Below, one piece after another: positions 1-11,186 of a DNA stretch of 64,000 nt. The DNA is from Ligustrum vulgare. Its lineage: Eukaryota > Streptophyta > Magnoliopsida > Lamiales > Oleaceae. The notes below the pieces were generated by a model. It was not told the DNA's origin and ran no database searches. It was given only the letters and a program-made list of their open reading frames with translations. Every line of letters begins with the position of its first letter. Position 1 is the first letter of the stretch. The translations under genes and the position numbers were made by a program. The DNA is taken from positions 7,147,501 to 7,211,500 of the forward strand of contig OY743189.1 of the NCBI GenBank assembly GCA_963555705.1. Direction: 5' to 3'.

Positions 1-265
1 TACGGCCATAAACTGGATATTCACGGCCGTAATTCAAGATTTTCCAGATTTTCCGGATTTTCAATTAATTTATTGCCTTTTATTATTTTAGGTTATTTTC
101 CTATTTTAGAATTTTTTGCATAATTAGAATTCTATTTAGAGTAAATTAGATGCTAGGTTTTCTTGCTTATTTATATTTCTTTTCATCATTGTAAACAAAA
201 GACAAGTTTGAGTCGATCAATAAAATTTGTGAGAGGATTCTCCAAAATTGAGAGGTTGAGTTTAG
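1..265 (+). mobile_element. 5' LTR remnant of a gypsy-derived non-autonomous element (element N1)
   Basis: Contains the palindromic motif ACGGCCGTAA and the same U3/R stretch (a TTAGAATTCTATTT phrase, GCTTATTTATAT, then TTCATTGTAA-like) as the full LTR at 7191-8022, so it is the truncated left LTR of the element whose right LTR lies there. It starts before the window. It joins directly to a gag zinc-knuckle sequence at about 266, without the usual LTR end or primer-binding site, so a deletion has removed the junction. Confidence 0.7.
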
Positions 266-895
266 GTGTATGGGAATCGGACACATTGTATCACAATGCC
301 CGAACAAGAAAATAATGCTTGTGCGCAATAGGGTGGTGGTGTCGGAGGATGAGGTTGAGGATGATGAAGAGTTTAGGGACATGCCTGCCTTAGAAGAAGC
401 TAGTGATTGTGATGATGGAGATTATGCGGTAGCTCAATCCCTTATTTATTCCGAAAATTCATCCTAAAATTTAAAAAAAAAAGAGTCCATTCAAGAACCA
501 CTTTCTTGAATTTCTTGATCCTTTGTTTTCATTATTCTTTTTGTGTCCTTCCACAAAAAAAATTCACAATCTCCAATTCCCATGAAAACGCCAAAGATCG
601 TATGTGGAGATTTTTGAATGAAGCTTTGGTTAGGTTGGATAAATTAGATGAAAGGGAAGGGAAATTGAAAAAGGGGCGATCTCAAGCAAATCGTAGTGAT
701 TATAGGCGTGATCCTAAACTTAGGGATGGAATCGGGGTTAAGAGAGGAGCTGAGATTGATCCAAAAGCAATTTTGAAATTTCAAAAAGAAATTTATGAGG
801 AAAGATTGAGGTGTGAACAGGAGGCAGAAAGAAAATATTTGGCTAAATTGCGAAAAAAGGAGGAGAAACGAAAGGCGGTGATTATTTGTTATTGT
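266..895 (+). pseudogene. Internal region of N1: Ty3/gypsy gag zinc-knuckle remnant and leader/coiled ORF fragment
   Basis: At 270-467 a reading frame opens with GHIVSQCPNKK, the second half of a CCHC zinc knuckle, followed by an acidic stretch. This is the C-terminal end of a gypsy Gag, which binds genomic RNA in the particle. From 481 comes leader-like DNA with a perfect stem-loop (489-511), then a charged Lys/Glu/Arg-rich open frame of about 100 codons (about 590-895). A related leader occurs in element N2 at 36.9 kb. The first knuckle cysteines, capsid and any polymerase are absent. The frame runs into foreign DNA at about 896, where a chromovirus has inserted, and the element resumes at 6795. 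Confidence 0.65.
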
Positions 896-3701
896 TGGTT
901 ATGAAGTATACCTACGGGTTGGATAAGTCCAAATTACAAGGGAGACTCTGCCTAGAATTTTATCATTTGAAATTAAGAGCATAGTATGGTATGCAACCAC
1001 TAAGGGAATTGAAGTTAGAATTGCAAGTTCATTTACACCATAAGCGAGATTTAGTACATGATAAGTTATATTTTGAAAGATGAGTGAAGACAAGTATTAT
1101 GGCGTTATTGGGAAGAATCTTAATTATTTTTGGGAACGGATTTATCACTAGTAAGGAATGATCATTTGTATTGGAGAATATTATAAATTATGAGGATAGG
1201 AGATAATACTGTTGATTTATTTTGGAATGTGATCGGGAAGAAATGTTAGAGAAAAACTGACGATATTATGTTATTGGGTATACTACATTGAGAGAATATT
1301 CAGGAAATTTCTATCGTTTTAATTATTTTGGTGATATTTGGTGATAAGAAGTTTTAGAGATGACAAATTATTATGGTTTGATATGTTTTTAAAGAAATAG
1401 TAAAGATTTATTGAAATTTGGAGAAAATTTTCATGGGTTTACAGAGATTAGTGAAGAGACGTGATGTTATTTGGATTATTGAGTAATGACTTAAGTGGTC
1501 AGCAAATATTTCTTTATACAGAGGCTATGTTGAAAGTTTGTATTTTAGACCTTAATGATGGTTAGGAAAACCATTTACCGTTTGTTGAATTTACATGTAA
1601 TATGATTATTGGGAATAATCAGTTATCATGAATGAGAGATATTGAAAGTATTTTATAGTGAGATGCCCTTAAAGGAGTAACCAATTATTCAAATTGAGAA
1701 ATTGGGAACATGTGATTTAATGTTTGGGATTATGTGAGATAATGATGATTGTCATAAGATTATTTGTATATAAAAGTACAAGAGATAATGATAAGGAATC
1801 ATGTGATTTTCTTAGGCCGAGAATTTAAGATGATGATGTTCTGAGATGATGAAATAAGTTGACCATCCATGAATTGGTTATGTTGTATTTGGTTCTAAGT
1901 GGAATTTAAAGAATGATGAATCTCAGTTATGGAAAATAAATTAGGTTACCTCGTAATTTGAATGATTCACTGATGTACATTAAGTTTTCATTGATGATAC
2001 TAGAAAATCATGAGAGAAAATTTTTGGATGAAATTGATGACAGAAATTTTTACCAGGTCCTAAATTTTGTACAAGTATTGATGAAGTAATGCATTGGATC
2101 AGAGAAAGTCTTAGGATTGATCATATCTTGAAATTTTGGAGATTGATATTGATGGTATTTTGTTTAGAAAATAAGAAATGAAATTTTATGTAATTGTTCT
2201 TGTGGAAAGAATTTGTGGAAAAATAGGGATAAGACTTCACAGCGATGACTTATTTTGGAATGGTGTGCAGAGAGTGACAACGGTAGAATCCAAGATTTAT
2301 TGAAGTTGAGAGATTGATATATGAGTGAGCATATTGACGTATAAGGTTCACGTGATAAGTATGATGGTTATTATATTGAAATCTTAGAGAGATTGATATG
2401 AATATTTGAGATCATATGATACGATGATAAGTGACAGGTTACATGATTACTACAAGAAATGGTGACTAGACGGTTAATAGATGTTATGGTTATTTCGTGA
2501 AGAATCGTGTGAATATTGAGTTAATTGATCTCATTTTGATGGTTTATTGCATTATGGTGAAAAATATTACATACGATTGGGAATTTTTGTTTTGAGTCAT
2601 AATATATGGGTTTATTTAAAGTCTTGATGATGCAGTTTTGATTATTTATTGTCGATTGCACTTTTGATATGAATAAAGTATTTTTGCTACAATAATGGAA
2701 AACCTGAGAAGATTATTTTTGTGACTTTTACTTATAATGGGATTGTATTTTTAGATTAAGCAAACATGATGAGGAATACTATATGATTCACAGAAGTCTT
2801 ATTCAATGGTGATAGGCTTAATCAAAGTATTGTTCATAGTGTGACATGAATTGAAGTTTTGGGAGAACAGGAAAAGATTGAATCTTGAACTTCAGATTGG
2901 GAAATTAGTGAGGTTTCTTAAGTTTGAGAATAACATATCTGATCCGTATGATGCTTTAAGTCCTCAGTTAGAATGAACATGTGATACCGAGTACTGGATG
3001 CATGATTTAAAAGTATGGATTAAAGGATTTAAGTTTGAATTCTCCGATTTTGAAAAGGAAGTTTCAGTCGAACTTATAAATGATTTCGTTGGTACATCTT
3101 TTCAGAAAGATTCTACCAAGTTTGGGTTTTGTACTCAATATTTTGGAATTGATATCGCGCTTATATATTTTGGATCATAAGGATTTATTCTTGATCAATC
3201 TTCTTAATTTTTAGGTTAAGCATTTGGATCAATGAATATTTTGTGGTTTCGATATTAGTATAGATCCTATAAAAGGTACCTTTCGTTTTGACAAGAGAGG
3301 GAATTTAAGATCTCATTTTATCGGATCATTTGAAATATTGGAGAAAGTAGGTAATGTGGCTTATTGTTTGACTTCGCCACCAGAACTTGCAGCTGTTCAC
3401 AAAGTCTTTCATGTTTACCTACTGAGAAAGTATGTTCATGATTCAAATCACATGGTGAATTATTAGTTTATTTTAGTCCAGAAATATTTGACTTATGAAG
3501 AGGCACCTATGTGCATAGTAGAGAGAAAAGTCCATGTCTTAGGAAACAAAGATATGCCTTTAGTCAAAGTCCAGTGAGGGTAGAGATAATAGTAATGAGA
3601 TTACTGAGAGAAAGAAGAAAAGAAATTCTGGTTAAATATCCAGATATCATAGATCGAGTAAGTTTAATTTCGAGGACGAAATTATTTTAAGGAGGTAAGA
3701 T
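896..3701 (+). pseudogene. Decayed chromovirus (Ty3/gypsy, Tekay/Del-like) polyprotein remnant, copy A
   Basis: Heavily mutated, 5'-truncated pol of the same family as 20.06-22.47 kb. Two islands align clearly with that copy. Around 1528-1620 the end of the integrase core shows LKVCILDLNDG, a stop, then ENHLPFVEF. From 3261 to about 3665 come the GTFRF..RG motif, the [11 protein letters not shown] block, and a chromodomain-like tail ending in KYPDIID. The chromodomain targets integration to heterochromatin in this clade. Stops and frameshifts are everywhere. Between the islands (about 1690-3260) there is about 1.5 kb where the better copy has only about 0.2 kb; its origin is unknown. No 5' LTR is visible. 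Confidence 0.7.
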
Positions 3702-4730
3702 TGTAGCGACCAAGAATTTTTACGCAATTAATAATTACTTTAATAATTAGAAAATCGTGTCGCTGCTATCTCACCCATTTATTTTTATGTTAACGTCATG
3801 ACGCGCTCGTCTAGCCAAGTTGTGAAATATCGAGAAATGTTGAATTCGTTCGATTTTAAATTAAATGTCCGAATTTCTAAAATTATAGTATTTTAATTAT
3901 TTATTCAAATTATTATTTTCAAAATCATTTTAAATTCTAAATTTATTAAAAATATCTCCATTTTTCCTTATGAAATTATTTTAAGTCCAAAATACGAAAT
4001 TCAAATTTTATCTCAAGATTTATTCATTCTCAAATTTATTTTCAGTCCAAAATATATATCAAAATTTACACAATAATCGAATCAATTATCATATCTTTAC
4101 ACCAATTCCATCATCATTTCCATATCAATCAATTAGGATGTTTTCCATTATTCTTTCCTATAATTCCTAATTTAATACCAAGATTTCAGCATCTTCACAC
4201 ATGAACAACTGGATCACACTAAGCACCATCATTATCATCACAAAACTTCCATTGTCTGCAGCAAATTTGTCTCCAGCCCTTCTCCATCACAATCACGGCC
4301 AGCTCCTCCCAGTCCCCTCCAATTCAACTCCATCCAATACAATTTCCATTGCCAGCAATTTCCATTTGCAAGATCATCACCACTGTCAAACCACAATTAC
4401 TACCAAAATGTTATCACCTGCAATTTCTCAATCCAGCCATCACCCCTACCCCGGTTGAACTCCAAAACCAGCATCACAAACCACCATTAAGATCCTGCCA
4501 TAACCATCACCGGAATCCATCCACTGCAAACCAACCAGCAACACCACTCTGCCTCCATCATCATCACCACTACCTCCATCTCCATAGCCCAAAACCACCT
4601 GCAGCTCCATCACTGCCAAACCAACCCAATTTCTCTGCAACCAAAGTCTCAATACATCAAAACCTGGCCAACCTCACCACACTGCACCAACCAGCATCAC
4701 CAGCCATCCACTTCCACCTTCATCCCCAAT

Positions 4731-4962
4731 ACCACCATCATCAGTCACCAACCAACCATTTAAGCCACAGACGCCATCACTGTTTTATCACTATCAAACC
4801 AACCTCACTGCAACACTGGATTTATCAACCATCAATGCCAATTTCAACCACCATCATCAGTCACCAACCAACCATTTAAGCCACAGACGCCATCACTGTT
4901 TTATCACTATCAAACCAACCTCACTGCAACACTGGATTTATCAACCATCAATGCCAATTTCA
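4731..4962. repeat. Perfect 116-bp tandem duplication inside an LTR
   Basis: Bases 4731-4846 are repeated without a mismatch at 4847-4962; the match continues about 11 bp into the following unit. The surrounding LTR is strongly diverged from its relatives, so the exact match points to a recent duplication or gene-conversion event. Confidence 0.95.
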
Positions 4963-5515
4963 ACCACCATCATATACATCAATCTAAAACCAAATTTGCA
5001 AATCAACTATCACCACCATCATCAGATTTCCTCAAACCAATTGTCTGCAACCACAATTCAACCACACCACCTAAACCATAATTTCTACAAAAAAAAAACC
5101 AATCACCACTACCGAATCAATACAGAACCACAAGCTGCACCCAAGATTCGTTGCAGCCCCAAATAAACACCCAATGCCATCACTACCTTCTTCACCATCA
5201 GCCACACCAACAGAGTCACCACCAACTTTCAAGAACTCAAATCATCACCACCGCTACTGCCTAGCTCTAAGTCCGCGCACCACCGTAACCACTTCCACCG
5301 TCTTCTCATAATCCACATAAATCAGCCGCTTAAAACAAACCAAACCTTACCCTCTTACCACCACCTCTTCCTCCTTAACACCGCCACACGACGGCGGTGA
5401 TACCGTCGTGAAATCTTCGACGGAATGGGCCGGCAGTAACCACCGGTCTTCTTCCCTGTTTTTCGCTCGCCAGTCGCCTCTCTCTCTCTCATCGTCTGAA
5501 TTGTAGATCGAAGTG

Positions 5516-5516
<1 letters not shown>

Positions 5517-5599
<83 letters not shown>
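5517..5599. repeat. (GA)n microsatellite, about 41 units
   Basis: An uninterrupted GA dinucleotide run inside the chromovirus LTR. The related LTRs have GA-rich tracts at a similar internal place (16555-16606 in the reversed solo LTR, and a short one near 23690), so the tract is an inherited LTR feature that expands. Confidence 0.97.
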
Positions 5600-5602
<3 letters not shown>

Positions 5603-5895
5603 TGAGAATATATTTTGAGTTTCAAAAATTTACACTTTGGTCCCTACGTTTGAAAAATGATCAATTCATTCCCTTTTGGTTTCAAATCATCAATTTCTGT
5701 CCTTAAGTTTTAAATGAGTTTTAATCAGCCCTTTCATTTTTAAAATCTATTATTTTAGTCCTATTGTTTAATATTCGTTTTGAGCTCCGACCCATCTTTT
5801 AAAAGATTTACATTTTAGTCCCCAAAGGTTTAAAAGCAATCATTTAAGCCCCCATATTTTAAAGTCTTTTGATTTTGTTCATATTGATTTAAAAT

Positions 5896-5896
5896 G

Positions 5897-5932
<36 letters not shown>

Positions 5933-6058
5933 ATCTATAAATATCAACTTTCAAAAGTATTCATTTTATTTCATCAACTTTCAAAGTATTCATTTTAGTC
6001 CATCAACTTTCAAAGTATTCATTTTAGTCCCTCAACTTTCAAAACATCAATTTTAGTC
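5896..6058. repeat. (AT)n tract followed by about four copies of a 29-bp repeat
   Basis: An AT/GTAT microsatellite (5896-5938) is followed by about four imperfect copies of a unit reading roughly CAACTTTCAAAGTATTCATTTTAGTCC. It lies in the LTR upstream of its R-like region. Confidence 0.85.
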
Positions 6059-6794
6059 CTCAAATTGTAAATTATCATTTTTAAACTATAAATTTCTAAA
6101 GACTAATTTAATTTACTGGCTAGACGAGGTGTACGGAGATTTAAAGGATTTAAGTCGTTTCCCGCTCAACTTTGCACTCGTCGGATTTAAGGTAGACTCG
6201 CCCCCACTAATTGATTTATATTATAATTGCATGTGTTATGTGGGTCTGTGTGATTTTATGCTTAATTGCATGAGAAAAGAATATCTCTTTTGAGATAAAG
6301 AATTATGTTATGCTGGGCATAACTTATCTGCTAGCCAAGAAAAGAAAAGATGGTTCATTTGCGTTCACTATGTGATGCCTATGAATAAGAAAAGAATGTC
6401 ATTACATTATTTGCATAATTACTTGTTCAATTATCTTGTAGATTAATTATTGGCGATGAGTCTACTAAGTATTTCATTTTGAAATGCTCAACCCATTATT
6501 TTAAACAATTTTGCAGATTTTGGAGACGGTGGCGAGTGATGGACAATGACGGCAAATTACAAATTGATATTTTTTAAAAGTCGTGAACTTTGAAATAATT
6601 ATTTCATTTTATCAAGAATTTTCAATTCTTATAAATTTGTACGAATTTACTTATTTCATCTGAATTATTGAATTATCGCTAAACTTTTATTCAATAAATG
6701 CGATATTTAATATTTAGTCATTTTCCGCAACAAAGTTTATTCAAGAATTTAGAAAAGTGACGTTCCCGCGCTCCTCGGAATTCGGGGCGTTACA

Positions 6795-7190
6795 TAGGAG
6801 ATGTGGTTGAGTTTGAAGATAAAAAAATTGAACAAGAGATTGCAAAGGAGGAAAGAGGCGAAGAGAAGAGCCTCGTGGTTCAAGAAGTGGAGTTGGTGGT
6901 GGTTTGTCATGAATACAAGGATCCATACCTTGTACCTCATGAAGCTAACATGTCCCTCTCCATTTTGTTTAAATCTTTTTTGCAAGATAATTATGACTGG
7001 AAGCTTCAACCACACTACGATTGGCAAAGGAAGTTCAAGCTCCATCTCTTCCGTGTTAGCAAATCAAAGGATTCCAATTTATTGAACTCATGGCATGGAA
7101 GCAAAAATTTTCCGTTTGATCCAGGAGGTGAAGTGGAACACCAGGAACAAAGCTATGATTCGGGACGAATCATCCTAAAGAAGGAGGGTA
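6795..7190 (+). pseudogene. 3' tail of element N1 with conserved C-terminal ORF and polypurine tract
   Basis: After the chromovirus LTR, N1 resumes. A frame at 6803-7198 reads EFEDKKIEQEIAKEE, then HEYKDPYLVPHEAN, LLNSWHG, FDPGG and SYDSGRIILKKEG. The same blocks in the same order occur upstream of the LTRs at 9121 and 38273, so this is the fixed 3' end of the element family. The polypurine tract AAAGAAGGAGGG abuts the LTR start at 7191. I do not recognise the peptide as a named domain. Confidence 0.75.
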
Positions 7191-8022
7191 TGATGTGATC
7201 CGGACCCTCGACAATCGGAGTCATAACAGGCTTGACGGGAAAATTTAAATATTCAAGCCAAAACAAGAATTCAGTAGGTTCGACGAGCTTTGAAGATCAA
7301 ACCGTGTCGAAAAGAACCAAAAATTAAATCACGGCCATGGATGGAATTGGTCACGGCCGTAACTATGAAGGTCACGGCCGTAACGATGAAGCTCACGGCC
7401 GTAACCTATTCTCTGCCTAATTCATAACCGGATAAAAAAAAGCTTACGGCCGTAACAAAATCCTCACGGCCGTAACATATTTCAATTACACAATTACGGC
7501 CGTAAGTGAAGACCTCACGGCCGTAAGACTGCTTCTGGACGTGCGCCGCTGTGGAGTTTAAAGATTTCGAATTATTTTATTTCCTTATCAGTTTTTAGCT
7601 ATTTTAGGTTAGTTAGAATTCTATTTTGAGTAAATTAGCTATTAGGGTTTTATTTTGCTTATTTATATACCTTTTTGATTCATTGTAAAAAAAGACTTTG
7701 ATGATTAAATAAAACAGAGATTGAATGTTTTTCAATTGTTTAATGTGTGGATTCACATTACAAACCCAAACTTATCAAGATTGATTATCTTGTGGCGTTA
7801 ATCCCGAATTTATCAAATATTCGCGAGAATATTTGTGGCGTTCAAATCAGAGACTTATCAAGGAGATTGGGCAAATTCTTGTGGTGTTTCGAAAGTCGTG
7901 GTTCTTTATTCCGCATCGTCGAGCCATCGCGTCGTGAAAATCGGGTCATGATTCATCCGTCCAACCACAACCTGAGTTCGGAACTTTCCGGCGTTTCTTC
8001 CGCGCTTCGAACCTCATCCAGA
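7191..8022 (+). mobile_element. 3' LTR of element N1, with ACGGCCGT palindrome cluster
   Basis: Starts TGATGTGATCC after the polypurine tract. Carries seven exact copies and one near copy of ACGGCCGTAA between about 7330 and 7545, then a TATA-like GCTTATTTATATACC near 7650-7670. It shares the R/U5 phrases 'CTTATCAA...TTTGTGGCGTTC' and 'CGGAACTTTCCGGCG' with the other LTRs of the family. The 3' boundary with the next, reversed LTR is only approximate. Confidence 0.8.
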
Positions 8023-8811
8023 TGATGTGGACCCGGGAGGGGTCACGACGGACACGCGAAAATAACGCCGGGAAAGTTCCGAATTCAGGTTGGAACGGAC
8101 GGTGACACTACGACCCGAGCCTCACGACTCAAGAACCAGGGGCATATCAAACCCGAGACCCGTTACGATGCGGAAACAAGAACCGTAATGGTTTGAACGC
8201 CACAAAGGATGCCCACGCCTTTGATAAGTTCGATTGGTGAACGCCACAAATATCTCACAATATTTGATAAGTTCGAAGGTGTTCAATTCAGAACAATATA
8301 TGAGGGAAAACCACTCAACACAATTTTCATTAATCAAAATCTAATGATCGTATTACAATGAAGACGCCTTTATATAGGCAACAAGAATAAAAATCATAGT
8401 CTACTTAGGAAACTAAATAAAATCTAATCTAATTAAGGAATAGATAAAATTGATCAAAATAGACTCCTTAATTGACCTAAAATACTAAAATAGGAAAAAG
8501 GAATTATAATATAAAAAAGGAAACAAAAATCCGCATGATTTTACGCTTATCTGGATTTACGGCCGTGACAACATTCCTTACGGCCGTAACTGTGCTTCTG
8601 CTTAAGGATTACGGTCGTGACCATAAACTTACGGCCGTAACTTTGAAAACCTAAAATTCTTCATTTTGATCCGAGAGTGACTTACGGCCGTGAGAATATT
8701 TTGTTACGGCCGTAACTTTGCTTCTGCATAATTTTTGATTTTCTTGGTTTCCAACTCGATTCTCGGCTTGTCTCTTGGCTTACTCACTTGGTTTAGCCTC
8801 GAACTTTGTGC
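8023..8811 (-). mobile_element. Inverted, 5'-truncated LTR of the same family (arm 1 of an inverted repeat)
   Basis: Reverse complement of about 9226-10010, differing at few positions. A 71-codon frame present in both arms differs at only three residues; it is LTR sequence and not a gene. The arm starts with TGATGTGGACCC, the complement of the family LTR end. It stops about 105 bp short of the LTR's own start. Confidence 0.9.
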
Positions 8812-9120
8812 GAAAGGAGGATAGGGAGGTGATCTATCATGAATACAAGGATCCATACCTTGTACCTTTTGACACTAACATTTCCCTCCCCATTTTATTT
8901 CAATCTTTTTTGCAGGTTGATTACACATGGAAGCTTGAGTCAAATCCACCTTGGCAAATTAACCTCATGATTTAATACATTCATGTTCACCAATTGGAAG
9001 ATTGCTGCCTAATGAATTCATGTCATGGAATCTATAATTCCCCGTTTGATCCAGGTGGAGCAGCTGTAAATCATGAACCAAGCTATGATTCAGGACGAAT
9101 CATCCTAAAGAAGGGGAGAA
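8812..9120 (+). pseudogene. 3' internal tail of element N3
   Basis: Contains the family blocks HEYKDPYLVPFDTN, a LMNSCHG/FDPGG block and SYDSGRIILKKG, broken by a stop near 8973. It ends in AAAGAAGGGGAGAA, the polypurine tract for the LTR that starts at 9121. It forms the loop between the two inverted LTR arms. Confidence 0.75.
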
Positions 9121-10010
9121 TGATGAGAATCATGGCGGGCTTGACGGAAAGAACTACAAATAAAGCCAAACAAACCTTCCAGCATGTTCGAAGAGCTTCA
9201 CAGATCAAGCATTGCGAGAGTGAACAAAGTTCGAGGCTAAACCAAGTGAGCAAGCCAAGAGACAAGCCGATAATCGAGTTGGAAACCAAGAAAATAAAAA
9301 ATTATGCAGAAGCAAAGTTACGGCTGTAACAAAATATTCTCACGGCCATAAGTCACTCTCGGATCAAAATGAAGAATTTCAGGTTTTCAAAGTTACGGCC
9401 GTAAGTTTATGGTCACGGACGTAATCCTTAAGCAGAAGCACAGTTACGGCCGTAAGGAAAGTTGTCACGGCCGTAAATCCAGATAAGCGTAAAATCATGC
9501 AGATTTTTGTTTCCTTTTTTATATTTTAATTCCTTTTTCCTATTTTAGTATTTTAGGTCAATTAAGGAGTCTATTTTGATAAATTTTATCTATTCCTTAA
9601 TTAGATTAGATTTTATTTAGTTTCCTAAGTAGACTATGATTTTTATTCTTGTTGCCTATATAAAGGCGTCTTCATTGTAATACGATCATTAGATTTTGAT
9701 TAATGAAAATTGTGTTGAGTGGTTTTCCCTCATATATTGTTCTGAATTGAACACCTTCGAACTTATCAAATATTGTGAGATATTTGTGGCGTTCACCAAT
9801 CGAGCTTATCAAAGGCGTGGGCATCCTTTGTGGCGTTCAAACCATTACGGTTCTTGTTTCCACATCGTAACGGGTCTCGGGTTTGATATGCCCCTGGTTC
9901 TTGCGTCGTGAGGCTCGGGTCGTAGTGTCACCGTCCGTTCCAACCTGAATTCGGAACTTTCCCGGCGTTATTTCCGCGTGTCCGTCGTGACCCCTCCCGG
10001 GTTCACATCA
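9121..10010 (+). mobile_element. LTR of element N3 (890 bp; arm 2 of the inverted repeat)
   Basis: Begins TGATGAGAATCATGG and ends GGGTTCACATCA. It has three exact and three degenerate ACGGCCGTAA motifs at 9316-9480, a TATA box (TATATAAA at 9657-9664) and the family U5 blocks. It is followed immediately by an antisense gag of another element, so the usual right half of the insertion site is not evident. Confidence 0.85.
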
Positions 10011-11186
10011 CCTTCCCACTTCTCAAGGAAATTGTACTAACATTTTGTTTTTTATTAACAATAATTTGTGAAGACAATTGACCTTGAGATTCCAATCTGA
10101 TCACAGCTGATGCCAATTGACTCACTTGAGTCTCCAAATTCTTAATGCCTGTTCTCGTCTCCTGTTGAAATTTTTGTGTGTTAGTTGCAAGTGATTTAAC
10201 AATCTCTTCTAGAGACATACTTGAATTTGAAGAATGTTGTTCTAGGAATTATTGGACGACCTTGTCTGATAACTGAAGTTGGGATGATCCCTCCAACCTG
10301 GGTTGTAAGTGTTTGAATAGGAATCATACTTCGCTTGAGGTGGGCCTGGAAATCTTTCAATTACATTAGTCTGCTCAAAAGAATCTTCTTGAAGAGTAGG
10401 ACATGTGTTAGTTGGATGACTAGTAGCAGCACAAATTCCACAAGCTTTAACTTGTTGCATATTCCTTGAACAAGAGAGGTTAGATTTGCTATTTTATTTT
10501 TAAAAAAAGACACATTTACCTCATTCACCCTTTTCAAAGGAGTGTCTTTTCTGAATCTAAACTTTTTTGTGTTAGCAGCCATGATGGAGATCAAATCCCT
10601 AGTGGCAGTTAGGGTTTTATTCACTATAGCACCTCCACTAGCTGCATCCATCATCTTCCTCTCCATTGACAACAATCCTTCATAGAGTTATTGAATGAGC
10701 AGTTGTTTAGAAATCTCATGCCGAGGACAACTTGCACATAACTTCTTGAATCTTTCCCAATATTCATGAAGTGTTTCAGTATCGCTCTGTTTGACTCCAC
10801 AAATTTCCCTTCTGATAGCAGCTCATGAAGTAGGGAAATATTTATCAAGGAACAACCTGACCATACCTTCCATGTGGTTATGGACCCTGAAGGTAAGCAA
10901 AATAGCCAATCCTTTGCCATATGTCAGCGAGAATGGAAAAGCATGCATATTGATCTGTTCTTCATTTACTCCTTGTGGTTTTAGGTTTGAACACACCATG
11001 TGAAACTCCTTCAAATGCTTGTGGGGGTCTTCATTCTCAAGACCGTGGAATTTGGGGAGCAAATGGATTAAGCCAGATCTCAGTTCGAAGTCCACCTCCA
11101 AAACTGGGTATTGAATGCAAAGTGGCTGTTGATTTTCATTTGGGGCGGCCAATTCCCTTAAAGTTCTTTCCTTGAAAGCCATTATT
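10011..11186 (-). pseudogene. Athila-like Ty3/gypsy gag pseudogene
   Basis: Read on the - strand from about 11186. The N-terminal block has TLRELAAPNENQQPLCIQYP, then LIHLLPKFHGLENEDPHKHL and FHMVCSNLKPQGVNEEQI, typical of plant gypsy Gag (Retrotrans_gag). Further on come KDWLFCLPSGSITTW, AASGGAIVNKT, a CCHC-like knuckle (CGICAATSHPTNTC), FPGPPQAKYD..SNTYNPGWRDHPN and the Gag/Pol linker motif ISLRSGK. At least two frameshifts (near 10.9 and 10.65 kb) break it. It is cut at 10010 by the N3 LTR, so no polymerase follows. Gag would package the element RNA; this copy cannot. Confidence 0.85.

Larger units (their letters stand above)
3702..6794 (+). mobile_element. 3' LTR of chromovirus copy A (about 3.09 kb)
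   Basis: Begins TGTAGCGACC directly after a purine tract (TTTTAAGGAGGTAAG) and ends GGGGCGTTACA, giving TG...CA ends. The same ends delimit the LTRs at 22471-24795 and, in reverse, 15519-19246. It contains a CAC/ACC-rich tract (4.2-5.3 kb), a 116-bp tandem duplication, a long GA microsatellite, an AT microsatellite and short repeats. Long open frames here are low-complexity by-products of the C-rich sequence, not genes. Confidence 0.85.

Noticed and set aside
4201..5166. Long His/Pro/Thr/Ser-rich open frames on the + strand.
   Set aside because: They lie inside a chromovirus LTR, in CAC/ACC-rich low-complexity DNA, overlap in several frames and include a tandem duplication. No domain or start context.
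5347..5625. A Ser-Leu repeat protein on the - strand (and the same at 54399-54690).
   Set aside because: Translation of the GA/CT microsatellite.
8122..8337. A 71-codon frame (also at 9696-9911) that appears conserved.
   Set aside because: Conservation is explained by the two inverted LTR arms being near-identical DNA; the frame spans the TATA/R region of the LTR.
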